Shown: piece by piece, positions 14,863-24,026 of the stretch
Position numbering within the stretch: the stretch's first letter is position 1
Layout: the number at the start of each line of letters is the position of its first letter
Origin: a virus
Virus record (IMG/VR): IMGVR_UViG_3300027706_000020
Coordinates: 1 to 43,842 of that record
Length of the DNA stretch: 43,842 bases
Direction: 5' to 3' (one strand)
Notes under the pieces: generated by a model
The model's input: only the letters and a program-made list of their open reading frames with translations
Database searches by the model: none
Told to the model about the DNA's origin: nothing
Position numbers and translations under genes: made by a program

Positions 14863-16272
14863 ATGGCCGACTACGACGATACCGAGCCCGACGTAAACCC
14901 GGCGTTCCCGCAGGACAATCGCCTCGACCCTGCGCTCGACCAGGTGCGTGGTATGTTCACCACACCGGACGGGGCGGAGCTTGCCTCGACGGTCCTGCCA
15001 ATCATTCAGCAACACCTGAATGCGGTGCGCGTCGCCGACACCAATGCGGCGGCCGGGCAACAGGTGGTCACCGACCTCGATCAAACCAAGCGCAACCTCG
15101 TCGATATGGTCAAGCAGGACCCGACGGCGGCCGAGCTTGGTGTTGCTTTGGCGCCGCACCTGGTCGCTGACATCGTTCGCGGGAGCGGGCTCGATCCCGA
15201 CCAGCAAGAGGCGGTGCACAGCGATCTCACTAGTCACATTCAGAGCGAAATCGCGCGCGCCGCGGTGACACGGATGGCGGAGTTGCACGCCAATTCCGCG
15301 ACGACGCTGATGGACATGCTGTCCGACCATTTGTCGGACACCGACAAGACGCACCTGAGCGGCTACATCAACACGATGGAAGCGGCGCGGGTTCTCGATC
15401 ATGGCGCCCATACCGATCAGCTCATGGACGACGCCGCGCGGATTTCGCGCAACAAGGCGTTCGGCTACGCGCAGCAGCTTCTCGACCCGCGCACCGAGAG
15501 CGTGCAGTTTCCACCGACATTCATGGCGAACCTGGTGGCTGAGCGCGGCATCGCGCCGGCCGACAAGGCGCCGCTCTACACAGCCTTCGACAACCTGCGT
15601 CGGTTCGGCGACGTTCCAAACAGCGATCCCTATGTCCTCAGCGACATCGTGAAGGCGATTGCCGACCCGGAGGTCAACGTTCCGGCCGACGCGATCATGC
15701 GGCACGTCGGGACTTCGCTGCGGTACGCCGATGCCCAAATGCTGCATGGCCTCTCGACGACGCGCACGCCGGCGATGCAGGGCGCGACGCAGCAACTCGC
15801 CGCTGTCCTCGACGACGCGCAGCGCCGGCTGGCGCCGGCCGCCGACAGCGCGGGCAACGCGGCGTTCGGCCGTTTTGTCAACTGGCTCACGACATCCTAT
15901 CGTCGGACGGGAGCCGGTGGCCTCGACCCGGCCAGCCCGAGTTACCTGTTCAAGAGCGTCGGCGTCGCCGATTTTGCGCCGCGCCACGACGATGTGGTAC
16001 CGCCGACGCTGGCGAGTGCTGAACGGCCATCGCTCCATGACATTTTCAGCGGGCGCTACGACGGTCCGCGCGAGCAGCTACAGCGCGGCCTTGCCAGCCG
16101 CGGCGAGCCCGAGGACCAGACAACCAACCCGGCGGCGTCGTTGCCGAGGACCAGTCCGCCGTCCATGCCGCTGACGCCAACAGAACGGAACCAGATCAAC
16201 AATATCGAGCGTGGCCGCGGCGCGGCCTCGGCGACCGGCGCTGACTTGACACGCTCAGGGAGAGAAATCTGA
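14863..16272 (+). CDS. Putative internal virion protein (gp15-position)
   Basis: This 469-aa protein is largely helical and acidic, without a hydrophobic segment. Long Ala/Asp/Gln-rich stretches such as DLDQTKRNLVDMVKQDPTAA (about residues 69-88) and a low-complexity end rich in Pro, Thr and Gly are seen. It holds the position of gp15 in T7-like gene order, directly before the largest internal protein. No enzyme motif is recognised. Its TGA overlaps the next ATG by one base. Function follows from order only. Confidence 0.65.
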   Translation: MADYDDTEPDVNPAFPQDNRLDPALDQVRGMFTTPDGAELASTVLPIIQQHLNAVRVADTNAAAGQQVVTDLDQTKRNLVDMVKQDPTAAELGVALAPHLVADIVRGSGLDPDQQEAVHSDLTSHIQSEIARAAVTRMAELHANSATTLMDMLSDHLSDTDKTHLSGYINTMEAARVLDHGAHTDQLMDDAARISRNKAFGYAQQLLDPRTESVQFPPTFMANLVAERGIAPADKAPLYTAFDNLRRFGDVPNSDPYVLSDIVKAIADPEVNVPADAIMRHVGTSLRYADAQMLHGLSTTRTPAMQGATQQLAAVLDDAQRRLAPAADSAGNAAFGRFVNWLTTSYRRTGAGGLDPASPSYLFKSVGVADFAPRHDDVVPPTLASAERPSLHDIFSGRYDGPREQLQRGLASRGEPEDQTTNPAASLPRTSPPSMPLTPTERNQINNIERGRGAASATGADLTRSGREI

Positions 16273-19200
16273 TGGCCGACGATATCGACCCGATGACCGG
16301 CGAAGCCGAGGGTACGGTCGAGCCGGCGCCGGCGGAGGGCGGTTCCTATTCGTCACCGCCGGTCTATGACCGGATGGCGCAGGCGCGCGCCGCCGGCTAT
16401 TCCTGGCAGGACATCGACGGCCATCTGGCCGATCGCCGCGCCGCGGCAGTCGCCGCCGGCTACGACGACAGCGACGTTGACCAATTCCTCGGATACAATC
16501 TCAGCCAGGCGGCGGCCGACCGCTTTACCGCGAATTGGACTGCCTCCTTGGCCGCCAATCCCGAACAGGCGAAAGGCGCCGCTCAGCCGACATCGCCCGA
16601 CCAGCCGTCGCCGGTGTCCCTCGATCATCCTGACATGATGGCCGATTACGCGCGGGCGCTGCTCGCCGGCGACGTAAAGGGGCCGCAGGACTTCGCCGAC
16701 AAGTACGGCCAGAGTTATATCGCGGCGCTCGACCAGAGCAACCCCGAAGTCGAAGCGATCCAGCGCAGTGCGTTCGCGGACCAGATCGCGGCCAACATCA
16801 AGCGCGCCAGCGACGACCTAGCGGCGCAGTTGCCCGACATCAAGGAGCTTACCGATACGTCTCTCGCGCTTGCTGCGGCGGCTGCCGGCGATCCGACCGC
16901 GGCGCAGGTTGGCGCGGTGAGAGAAAACTTGATGCAGCGCTGGGCTGAAACCGGCGAGCGGCCGATGCAACTCTACCAGCGGGCATTGCAGGACCCGGTT
17001 CTCGGAGCGCAGCTTACCACCCCGACTGTGACGCCGCCGGTAGTTGACGCCGCCACAGCGGCGCTGGACCGTGTCGCCGAAGCGGCAAAGGCTGGCCTTG
17101 TCGAGCCGTGGGAGGACTTGCCCGATACGCTATCGGACATAAAGCGCTCGTTCGAGAACGCGCCGGTGGCGGGCAAGATCATGACGGGACTGGGCTCGCT
17201 CATCGCGGCACCCGTCGAGTTGAGCGGCCGGGTGCTTGGCTCCGCCACGTTGCCGATTGTCGCGGGAGCGTTTCAGCTTATCAGCGAAGTTTTCGACCGG
17301 CAGGCGCAGACGCCGGAAGAAAGCGCCAAGATGGCCGCCCATTTCATGAATGAGGTGCTGGTGCCTTTCGGCGTGGAAGAAGGGATCGCCGGAGCGGGCC
17401 GGCCAGTGCCGCGGGTCAATTTTGTCGATCCGCTGAAAGAGCCCGGCGCTGCTGTGCGGACGGCACCGGCGAGTGAACTGGTACCGAAGGCGGCCGAAGT
17501 TCCGGCGCCTTCGCCGGAGGCGACGCCAGAACCGATCGGTAAACGCTTGGCCGCGGCTAAGGCGAGCCCGGCTGAGAGCCTGGAAGCCATAACCAAGGAG
17601 GCCAATGCGCCGGCGTCCATCGAGCAGGCGGCGACGGAAGCGGGCGCCGATCTGGCCACGCAGGAACTCGCGCGGGGCTATGATATCGCGAGCGCTATAT
17701 ACGCCACGTTCCACAACATCATGACAGACACGTCCGGGCGGCTTAATCTGTTTCGCACGCCCCAGCAAGCGATGGAACGGGCCAAGTATATCGCGGCCAG
17801 GGACTATGTGCAGCCGTTGATCCGGGAGAAAATGGGGCTGGCGAATCAGGTCATTCAGGCCCAGTTCGCCAAGCTTGAGCCGTACATGGCCGCAGTGAAC
17901 AAGTATCTGCCCGAGTATGAGCGGCAAATTCGTCTGGGACCGGCGGCTCGGCTCAACGGCAATCCGATCCATGAGATGCTGAAATACATCGAAGGCCGCA
18001 GCACCGGCTACTACCTCGACCCGAATTCTCCGCTCAAGCCGGTGGCCGACATCGTGCGGGAAGTCTACCAAAGCGTGCGCCAACAAATCGAGGCGACGCT
18101 TCCCAACATGAACAGCTTTTACGAGGACTACTACCGGCATCTGTGGCAAAATCCGGCTAAGGCGGATCAGGTCTTTGGAATTGGCAAGCAAGGCTCCGGC
18201 GCGTCGCTGCGGAAGCGCGTGCTGCCGACTTTGGCGGACGGGATCGCGCGCGGCCTTATGCCAAAATTCCTCAACCCAATTGAGAATACCCTTCACTATG
18301 TGCAAGGGATGATGCGGCACCTAGCCGCCCGGCAAATCCTCGATACGGCGCACGGGGCCGGTTTCATTGAATACCATCCGAAAGCGCCGATCGGGATGGT
18401 GCCGCTGCGCGGGCTGGCAGCGGAGAAGCCGGTGGCGCCGGGGGTGATGCAGCGCGCCTATGCGTCGCCCGGCTTTGCAACGTCGTATAACAACTGGCTG
18501 TCGCGCGGCTTCTATGATAGCCAGCGCTTCGGCAAGCTCTATGATCGCCTGCTCTATGCGGCGAACGCGATGACCGGCCTCAAGCTCATCGTCCCGACCT
18601 ATCACGCGCTGGCGATGGCATCGGAGACTTCGATCGCCAGCCTCGCCAACGGCTTCGGCGAGATCATGCGCGGCGAGTTGCTGCGTGGGCTCAAGGACAT
18701 CGGCGCCGGCGTGACTGTGTTGCCGTCGCTGATCGAGACGGCCGCGAAAGGACGGCGCGTGCAGCAGAACTACCTTCGGATGGCCGGCGATCCCGTCAGC
18801 ACGCTGTTCGCCGAGGCCAACGGTCGCGCAGTCGGCCGCCAGGAAATTTACAAAATGGGCTCGACACCGAGCCTTATCACGTCAATCCGACGGCGCAGTC
18901 TCGGGATGGAGTTGAGAGCCGACACGCGGCATATCATCGGTAGCCCGGATGAGGCGCCTGGCGTTCGCGCGGCCATGTTCGCGCCGCGGCTCGTCGGATT
19001 TGCCGGGCGCGAGATTGGCCGGGTGCTTAACACCATCTCGGCACCGCTGTTCGATCACCTGATCCCCTGGCTCAAGCAGGGTGCGTTCGGTGCGGAAATG
19101 GAAGCGTGGCTGCGGCGAAACCCGACTGCGACCGCCGAGGATGCCCGCGCTTACGCGCGCAATCTCGTCGATAGCATGGACAACCGCTTCGGCGAGTTGA

Positions 19201-20129
19201 ACCAGGACAACCTGTTCTGGAACGCCTATGCCAAGCAGCTTGCGAACCTGCTGCTCGTCTCGACCGGGTGGGAATATGGCTCGCTGCGCGCCTTCGGCAA
19301 CGCCGTCGGCTGGGATGTGGACCGCATGCGCCCGGCGTGGAACCCAGTCGCGTTCCGCTGGATGCTCGGCTTTGTCGTCGGCGCCAGCTTGCAGAATGCA
19401 CTCTATCAGTACGCCCGCACCGGCGCGCTGCCGTGGCAGACGAATTCGATGTGGACGGACTTGATCGCTCCGCGGACCGGCGGCAAATCGCCGGAGGGTG
19501 CGCCCGAGCGGGCGGTGTTGCCGGGCTACCAGAAGGACGTTTTCAACCTGCTCAAGGCATGGCTGTTCGCGCGCGACCCGTTCTCGGCGGCGCAGAACTT
19601 GATCAGCATCCTCGGCCACAAGGCAAACCCGTTCTGGCAGACTGCGTGGACGGCGCTGGTCACCGGCAAGGATGCGATCGGCCATGATATCGCGTCGATG
19701 CCGGTCAACGGGCATGCGCCGCACGGGTTCCTCGATCGGATGCACAATTACCTGACGCACGTATTCCTGCCGGCGTTCGAGCCAATCGCGGTCGAGAACC
19801 AGGGCAAGCGACTGAAAGGGACCGGCCTGACGCCGCTCGAAGGGTTCTTAGGCATCCGGCCGGCGCCGCCGTGGATCATCGACCCGACGCGGTACGCCAA
19901 GATACAAGAGACGCTGGAGAAGCGGTCGCAGCAAGAAGAACTCAACCGAGCCCGACATGAGAACAAGCGCCTCGAAACCCCCGACACCAGCATTCCGCCG
20001 GCGCAGCCGCGCGCGGCCCGTCAGGTCAAACGGGACTATTTCGGGATGCCGGAGCGGCGAAGGACCAAGCCGGCGGTCAAGCGGGACTATTTCGGGATGC
20101 CGATCGCGCCGCAGCACCACCAGCGCTAG
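16272..20129 (+). CDS. Very large internal virion protein (gp16-position), with C-terminal peptide repeat
   Basis: This 1285-aa protein is the largest product and occupies the place of the ejected gp16-like protein. The N-terminal 430 residues are Ala/Pro-rich. Residues about 480-1000 hold the conserved core seen in large podovirus internal proteins (SGRLNLFRTPQQAMERAKYI; PNMNSFYEDYYRHLWQNPAK; NAMTGLKLIVPTYHALAMAS), with weakly hydrophobic helices such as FRWMLGFVVGASLQNALYQY (about 1030-1050). No lytic transglycosylase motif was seen. The C-terminus repeats VKRDYFGMP twice, 17 residues apart. AGGGAGAG precedes the ATG. The stop codon overlaps that of the convergent tail fibre gene. Confidence 0.75.
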   Translation: MADDIDPMTGEAEGTVEPAPAEGGSYSSPPVYDRMAQARAAGYSWQDIDGHLADRRAAAVAAGYDDSDVDQFLGYNLSQAAADRFTANWTASLAANPEQAKGAAQPTSPDQPSPVSLDHPDMMADYARALLAGDVKGPQDFADKYGQSYIAALDQSNPEVEAIQRSAFADQIAANIKRASDDLAAQLPDIKELTDTSLALAAAAAGDPTAAQVGAVRENLMQRWAETGERPMQLYQRALQDPVLGAQLTTPTVTPPVVDAATAALDRVAEAAKAGLVEPWEDLPDTLSDIKRSFENAPVAGKIMTGLGSLIAAPVELSGRVLGSATLPIVAGAFQLISEVFDRQAQTPEESAKMAAHFMNEVLVPFGVEEGIAGAGRPVPRVNFVDPLKEPGAAVRTAPASELVPKAAEVPAPSPEATPEPIGKRLAAAKASPAESLEAITKEANAPASIEQAATEAGADLATQELARGYDIASAIYATFHNIMTDTSGRLNLFRTPQQAMERAKYIAARDYVQPLIREKMGLANQVIQAQFAKLEPYMAAVNKYLPEYERQIRLGPAARLNGNPIHEMLKYIEGRSTGYYLDPNSPLKPVADIVREVYQSVRQQIEATLPNMNSFYEDYYRHLWQNPAKADQVFGIGKQGSGASLRKRVLPTLADGIARGLMPKFLNPIENTLHYVQGMMRHLAARQILDTAHGAGFIEYHPKAPIGMVPLRGLAAEKPVAPGVMQRAYASPGFATSYNNWLSRGFYDSQRFGKLYDRLLYAANAMTGLKLIVPTYHALAMASETSIASLANGFGEIMRGELLRGLKDIGAGVTVLPSLIETAAKGRRVQQNYLRMAGDPVSTLFAEANGRAVGRQEIYKMGSTPSLITSIRRRSLGMELRADTRHIIGSPDEAPGVRAAMFAPRLVGFAGREIGRVLNTISAPLFDHLIPWLKQGAFGAEMEAWLRRNPTATAEDARAYARNLVDSMDNRFGELNQDNLFWNAYAKQLANLLLVSTGWEYGSLRAFGNAVGWDVDRMRPAWNPVAFRWMLGFVVGASLQNALYQYARTGALPWQTNSMWTDLIAPRTGGKSPEGAPERAVLPGYQKDVFNLLKAWLFARDPFSAAQNLISILGHKANPFWQTAWTALVTGKDAIGHDIASMPVNGHAPHGFLDRMHNYLTHVFLPAFEPIAVENQGKRLKGTGLTPLEGFLGIRPAPPWIIDPTRYAKIQETLEKRSQQEELNRARHENKRLETPDTSIPPAQPRAARQVKRDYFGMPERRRTKPAVKRDYFGMPIAPQHHQR
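20025..20102 (+). repeat. Tandem 27-bp repeat encoding VKRDYFGMP twice
   Basis: Copies at 20025-20051 and 20076-20102 differ at one base and are 51 bp apart, keeping frame. They encode VKRDYFGMP twice at the very C-terminus of the 1285-aa protein. The strict conservation of DNA and peptide suggests either a recent duplication or a sorting or capsid-docking tag used twice. Confidence 0.85.
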
Positions 20130-22753
20130 CCGGCGACCCAGGCGGTGCCGTTGTAGAACACTGGCGTCACAACGGTGCCGCCGCCAGTGAGCGCGCCAAG
20201 GAAGGTCGGGGCCACGGCATCCGTCACGTAAGCTCTGGCCCCCTGGCCGGGAGCGGCGGGAAGCGTAGCCACGGTATACTGCTTGAGGCCGTCCAAGACC
20301 CCATTTCGGTAGAAGTTGCCGCTTGTGTTGATATCTCCGCCTTGAACGTCGAGCCTGTATCCCGGAGCAGTGGTTCCAATTCCGACAGCGCTGCTCGTTG
20401 CTGCAAAAATGTTAGTATTTGTTGCAGATATTTTGAACCCGGTACCCCCGACGCGGGCATAGACATATTTATCGCTATCTATACCGAACGTCAAAACCCT
20501 TGCATCCGTGGGGCTGAATGTAGCGCCGGTAAGTGCTTGTGAATTTGATAATTTTAATATTTCGCCTCCATCCGCACTTATTGGAATACTTGTATAATTT
20601 GAAGAAATAATAGGATCGCCACTGATCGTCGGCGACGTTGTCAATACAACCGCGCCGCTGCCGGTCGTCCCGTTGCTGAGGTTAGACGCCGCGATCTGTG
20701 CGCCCGCCACCCGATACACGGTGCTGGTGTTCACGTCGCCGACAACATCAAGAGGATACGCCGGAACACCATGCGTTTGGTAGTTCCCAATCAGAACTTT
20801 ACCGGCCCCCGAAACATAGAATACAGGTAACCATTGAGTTCCACCTGTCGGTGTCGTTCCGAGAGAAAAACCTGTCGCAGCCGACGTGCCGCTGTAATTT
20901 TCTTCCGCGACTGGTTGCAAATTTACGAGGCCGACGGTCCAAGTGCCGGCTGAGGTATAGCCGCGGAAATTGATGTTGCCTACGGATTGACCGGAAAGGA
21001 TACCAGTTGGTGACGCCAAAGTGCCATTGGCGCCGCGAATGACGAACCGGGTAGGATCGCCATAACTAGTCCATGTCGCGGACAAGTTGTTTGGTGATGT
21101 ACTACTCCACGTAGTTTGAACATCGAGACTGGAAACTGGACTGGTCGTGCCGATCCCAAGTTGACCAGTTGAAGCGATAACACCAGCAGCGATTGTACCG
21201 TTTCCACTGACGCCACCCGGCAACGTCGTGGTCCCGGACAGAGTGGCGCCGTTGAGTGTCGGCGACGTTGCCAGTACCACCGCACCGGAACCGGTCGTGC
21301 CGTTGGTAAGGTCCGAAGCGGCGAACGTCTGCGTGCCGCCGAGCGAGACAACGTGACCGGCCAGCGTCATCGACGAGTTGGCCAGCATCGCGTTGGTGAC
21401 GGCGCCGTTCGGCAGTGACAACGTGCCGGTGACGGTGAGGTTGGTAAACGAACCGGGTGCCTTGGTGACACCGCCGATCGTCGTGCCGTCGATGGTGCCG
21501 CCGCTAATCGTAAGGCCGGTCAAAGTCCCCGACCACGTGGGATTGGCGGCGGTGCCGTTGGTCTGCAACAGCCGGTTCGCCGTGCCCGGCGCCAGCACCA
21601 CCCACGACGACGCACCGCGATAAAGGATGCTCCCCTGCGAGGCGCCGAACGCGTGGTCGAGGACCGCGGAGAGCCCGTTGGACACCGGCTCAGCCGAGGC
21701 GCCCGAGATGTTCGAGACAACTGTACTGTCGGCCGCGGACGCCAGCTTGAGTTGGCCGCTGCTCAGTGCAAAGTTGCTATCGACGGTGTTAACGTTCCCT
21801 TGGCTCAGCCAGTGGGCATCATCCTGGTCGGGCGATGTGTTGCTGACGCCGACAGTCGAAGCCAAGGCATCAACCAAGTGTAAACCGTTGGTCAATGAAA
21901 TCGCTTCGGAAGATAGTGTACCTGAGGCGATGGCATAGTAGACCGCGCCGCGGCTGTTGCCGATCGCACCGTTAGTGCCAATCTGCGTGAAAGTCAGGTG
22001 AGATGACGACGGCGCGCTCGGCGTGCCCTGTGTGCCATAGGCAACCACGATCACGTCGTCGGCTGTGTTGGTTGAAATTGTCGCCGTCGTGCCGGACCCG
22101 GAAATCGCCGGCACCGAAGCGTTGGCATCGAAGATCGTGCCGGTGTTGAGGCCGTTGAGGCCAAAGGCCCACACTACCGCGCCGTCGGTCGAGAGAGAGA
22201 AATTGACCGTGATCGTTACCGCGCTGAGCGCGCTGGCGGCGACTGCTGTCCACAATTCAACATCGCCGTTGCCACTGGTGAGGCTAGTTCGCTTGGTAAA
22301 GGTTAAGCCGGTCGCAGTGACCGATGATACGACGGGGTTTGTGCCCGACGCCTTTGACGGTGTTGCCACAACGCAGATCACGTCGTTGGTCTTGGTCGTT
22401 GTCAACGCGCCGTTGGCAGAACTTACGCCGACGTTGGCTTGGAATTGCACTGACCCGTCAAGCGTAGGCGACGGGCCGCCGGTTGCGGCTGCGACTGCGG
22501 TGTAGCACACATAAGCTGAGCCGTTGAAGGTAACCACATCGCCAGGATTGTACGCCGACGTGCCGGACCAGGCACCCTTGTTGATGAAGTTCACTCGCGA
22601 CGGCAACGCGGTGATGCCGGCTGTGGCGATCCGAGAAGCCAAATCGGAAATCGCGATCTGTTGCGCCGGCCCTTGCCCCGGCGTTGTGCGTCCGATCAGA
22701 ATGCCAGAAGGGAGGGTTTGGCGGATACCCCGAACTCGATTATTACGTGGCAT
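20126..22753 (-). CDS. Tail fibre / receptor-binding protein
   Basis: This 875-aa protein has a short N-terminal adaptor (MPRNNRVRGIRQTLPSGILI) followed by a small Trp/Tyr module (NKGAWSGTSAYNPGDVVTFN, about residues 58-77) of the carbohydrate-binding type. Then come long Gly/Ser/Thr repeats, including LSNGTTGSGAVVLTTSPT-type units at about 490 and 690, as in fibre shafts. The C-terminus (TLPAAPGQGARAYVTDA ... GTAWVAG) matches the receptor-binding tip common in phage fibres. It determines host range. It lies opposite to the tail genes and follows the lysis genes. Its middle DNA (about 20400-21150) is AT-richer, hinting at acquired segments. Confidence 0.85.
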   Translation of the reverse strand: MPRNNRVRGIRQTLPSGILIGRTTPGQGPAQQIAISDLASRIATAGITALPSRVNFINKGAWSGTSAYNPGDVVTFNGSAYVCYTAVAAATGGPSPTLDGSVQFQANVGVSSANGALTTTKTNDVICVVATPSKASGTNPVVSSVTATGLTFTKRTSLTSGNGDVELWTAVAASALSAVTITVNFSLSTDGAVVWAFGLNGLNTGTIFDANASVPAISGSGTTATISTNTADDVIVVAYGTQGTPSAPSSSHLTFTQIGTNGAIGNSRGAVYYAIASGTLSSEAISLTNGLHLVDALASTVGVSNTSPDQDDAHWLSQGNVNTVDSNFALSSGQLKLASAADSTVVSNISGASAEPVSNGLSAVLDHAFGASQGSILYRGASSWVVLAPGTANRLLQTNGTAANPTWSGTLTGLTISGGTIDGTTIGGVTKAPGSFTNLTVTGTLSLPNGAVTNAMLANSSMTLAGHVVSLGGTQTFAASDLTNGTTGSGAVVLATSPTLNGATLSGTTTLPGGVSGNGTIAAGVIASTGQLGIGTTSPVSSLDVQTTWSSTSPNNLSATWTSYGDPTRFVIRGANGTLASPTGILSGQSVGNINFRGYTSAGTWTVGLVNLQPVAEENYSGTSAATGFSLGTTPTGGTQWLPVFYVSGAGKVLIGNYQTHGVPAYPLDVVGDVNTSTVYRVAGAQIAASNLSNGTTGSGAVVLTTSPTISGDPIISSNYTSIPISADGGEILKLSNSQALTGATFSPTDARVLTFGIDSDKYVYARVGGTGFKISATNTNIFAATSSAVGIGTTAPGYRLDVQGGDINTSGNFYRNGVLDGLKQYTVATLPAAPGQGARAYVTDAVAPTFLGALTGGGTVVTPVFYNGTAWVAG

Positions 22754-22754
22754 A

Positions 22755-22976
22755 TCAGTTCAACCATTCGTCAATCGCAGCCGGCCAGAGGGTTGCGTTA
22801 CTGCCGATCGGCACGTAGGCGCCGGGCGCAAAGATGCGGATGCGGGCTACGTGGGGATCGCGGAAACCGTGTGCCTCGATCGCGGCGACACAGCGCGTGT
22901 TGTCGCACTCAAACGCCAAGGTGTGAACGTCGCCCGCCCCGCCGTACAGCACGGTCAAGACGACCACCCAGGGCAT
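22755..22976 (-). CDS. Small secreted or membrane-anchored hypothetical protein
   Basis: This 73-aa protein begins MPWVVVLTVLYGGAG, a short hydrophobic start like a signal peptide, followed by a small soluble part with two Cys (FECDNTRCVAAIEAHGF, about residues 22-38) that could form a disulfide outside the cytoplasm. A GTG at 22979 overlaps the upstream stop by GTGA and is an alternative start. It sits between the lysis genes and the fibre gene, 1 bp before the latter. Unknown function; a periplasmic or virion accessory is plausible. Confidence 0.6.
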   Translation of the reverse strand: MPWVVVLTVLYGGAGDVHTLAFECDNTRCVAAIEAHGFRDPHVARIRIFAPGAYVPIGSNATLWPAAIDEWLN

Positions 22977-23260
22977 CACGGGTGTTCCGCCAGTTCCTCG
23001 ACACGCTCGTCGATTTCCTCGACCAGCGCCAGGGTCGTTTCCTCGATTTCCCGCTGCGCCGCTTCGCGTTCCTCTTGCTGCCCGATCAGCAGCGTTACCG
23101 CGGCGCTCGCCTCGATTGACAACAGAAGGTTCAACTCGGTGAAATCGGGATCAAAGCCGGTAATGAAATGCACCGCCATCCAGCCGGCGATAACCGCCGC
23201 CAACAGGGCGAGAAACCCCCACCCCGAGCGAAACCGGCTATACGCGGCGGAGAACGTCAT
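22976..23260 (-). CDS. Two-span membrane protein with coiled-coil tail
   Basis: This 94-aa protein has two probable membrane helices (GFLALLAAVIAGWMAVHFI, about residues 15-33, and ELNLLLSIEASAAVTLLIG, about 42-60), then a Glu-rich coiled-coil tail (EEREAAQREIEETTLALVEE). This layout resembles small DUF1003-like membrane proteins. Its start overlaps the Rz stop by ATGA, so it belongs to the lysis operon and could be an accessory holin or antiholin. The role is an inference from place and topology. Confidence 0.6.
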   Translation of the reverse strand: MTFSAAYSRFRSGWGFLALLAAVIAGWMAVHFITGFDPDFTELNLLLSIEASAAVTLLIGQQEEREAAQREIEETTLALVEEIDERVEELAEHP

Positions 23261-23775
23261 CGCTTGGCCGCCTCGTACCACCGGCTCAGCGCGTCAAGCT
23301 GTTCGGCGTTGCCGCGGGCGATCCCGTAGTCGGCGACGAGGGCGGCGGCCAAGTCAGACCACTCAAGAGCCGTGCAGGAACCATCAGATTTGCCGGCGGG
23401 GAGGGGCAGACTGTCGGCGCTGACACCGCGAGATGCGGCGACGAGCACGCGGACAAGGCCGTAAGGCACGCAATAGGGAGCAACAGGCGCGACCACATGG
23501 CGCTTTACCTCGGCAAGTTGACGACGAATATCCGCCGCGATCGCGGCTTGCTCGGCGGCTTCGCGGCGGGCGGCATCGGCCGCCACCTGATCGAGCCGCT
23601 TCTGCTCATCGAGCGCCTGTTGCAACGCCTTGGCGTGCGCCTCGGCAACGCTCAGTTCGAGCGCCTTATAGCGCGCGTCGTCGATTTTGTGCGTCACGAC
23701 CGCGATTGCCGCAACCGTGGCCGCGATGCCGACGACCGCGCCGAGCAGTTTGATATTGCCAAGGCCGGGGATCAT
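23257..23775 (-). CDS. Rz: Rz-like inner-membrane spanin
   Basis: This 172-aa protein has an N-terminal membrane helix (LGAVVGIAATVAAIAVVTHK, about residues 10-29) followed by a long Ala/Glu/Gln-rich coiled coil (about 35-100) and a periplasmic C-terminal domain. This is the architecture of i-spanins, which link with the outer-membrane Rz1 lipoprotein to fuse both membranes in the last step of lysis. The start was set at ATG 23775 because it overlaps the previous stop (ATGA); upstream residues are out of character. A complete Rz1 frame is nested within it. Confidence 0.8.
   Translation of the reverse strand: MIPGLGNIKLLGAVVGIAATVAAIAVVTHKIDDARYKALELSVAEAHAKALQQALDEQKRLDQVAADAARREAAEQAAIAADIRRQLAEVKRHVVAPVAPYCVPYGLVRVLVAASRGVSADSLPLPAGKSDGSCTALEWSDLAAALVADYGIARGNAEQLDALSRWYEAAKR
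23286..23498 (-). CDS. Rz1: Rz1-like outer-membrane spanin lipoprotein, nested in Rz
   Basis: This 70-aa frame lies wholly inside Rz in another reading frame, as in lambda. It opens with a lipoprotein signal MWSRLLLPIACLTALSACSS with lipobox LSAC (lipidated Cys18) and continues with a Pro-rich mature part (PTVCPSPPANLM, PPPSSPTT). Both are defining marks of Rz1 o-spanins. It would be anchored in the outer membrane and bind the Rz C-terminus across the periplasm. Confidence 0.85.
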   Translation of the reverse strand: MWSRLLLPIACLTALSACSSPHLAVSAPTVCPSPPANLMVPARLLSGLTWPPPSSPTTGSPAATPNSLTR

Positions 23776-24026
23776 TTCGGGGTATCCTCGGGCTCGCGCG
23801 CCGGCGGACTCGACAGCCGATCGTGAACCGTCTTGCCGCCGGCCATTGCAGCGATCAGGGAGCCGACGCCGGTGGCGTAGCTGATCGGGTTCCACGACGC
23901 ATGATCCTGGGCCACCACGTAGATCGTGATGGCAACAAGGACAGCGAGCGAGACGAGCCCGGCCACGACGACGCTGTGGACCTCGCTCTCGTTGCCAGAG
24001 ACGAGCGCCCGGAAGAAATTACCCAT
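23772..24026 (-). CDS. Holin candidate (two membrane helices)
   Basis: This 84-aa protein has two membrane helices (VVVAGLVSLAVLVAITIYVV, about residues 18-37, and YATGVGSLIAAMAGGKTV, about 50-67), a short N-terminus and a charged C-terminal tail (SSPPAREPEDTPK), the shape of class II holins. It lies between endolysin and Rz, the usual site of a holin. It overlaps the endolysin end by 8 bp and the Rz start by 4 bp. Other small membrane proteins nearby (24606-24994) compete for the holin role. Confidence 0.65.
   Translation of the reverse strand: MGNFFRALVSGNESEVHSVVVAGLVSLAVLVAITIYVVAQDHASWNPISYATGVGSLIAAMAGGKTVHDRLSSPPAREPEDTPK

Noticed and set aside
14740-16038. 432-aa open frame on the minus strand
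   Set aside because: Antisense to the 240- and 469-aa virion genes, with shadow-frame composition and no known domain.
17130-18320. 396-aa open frame on the minus strand
   Set aside because: Antisense shadow within the 1285-aa gene; the plus-strand frame has normal composition and order.
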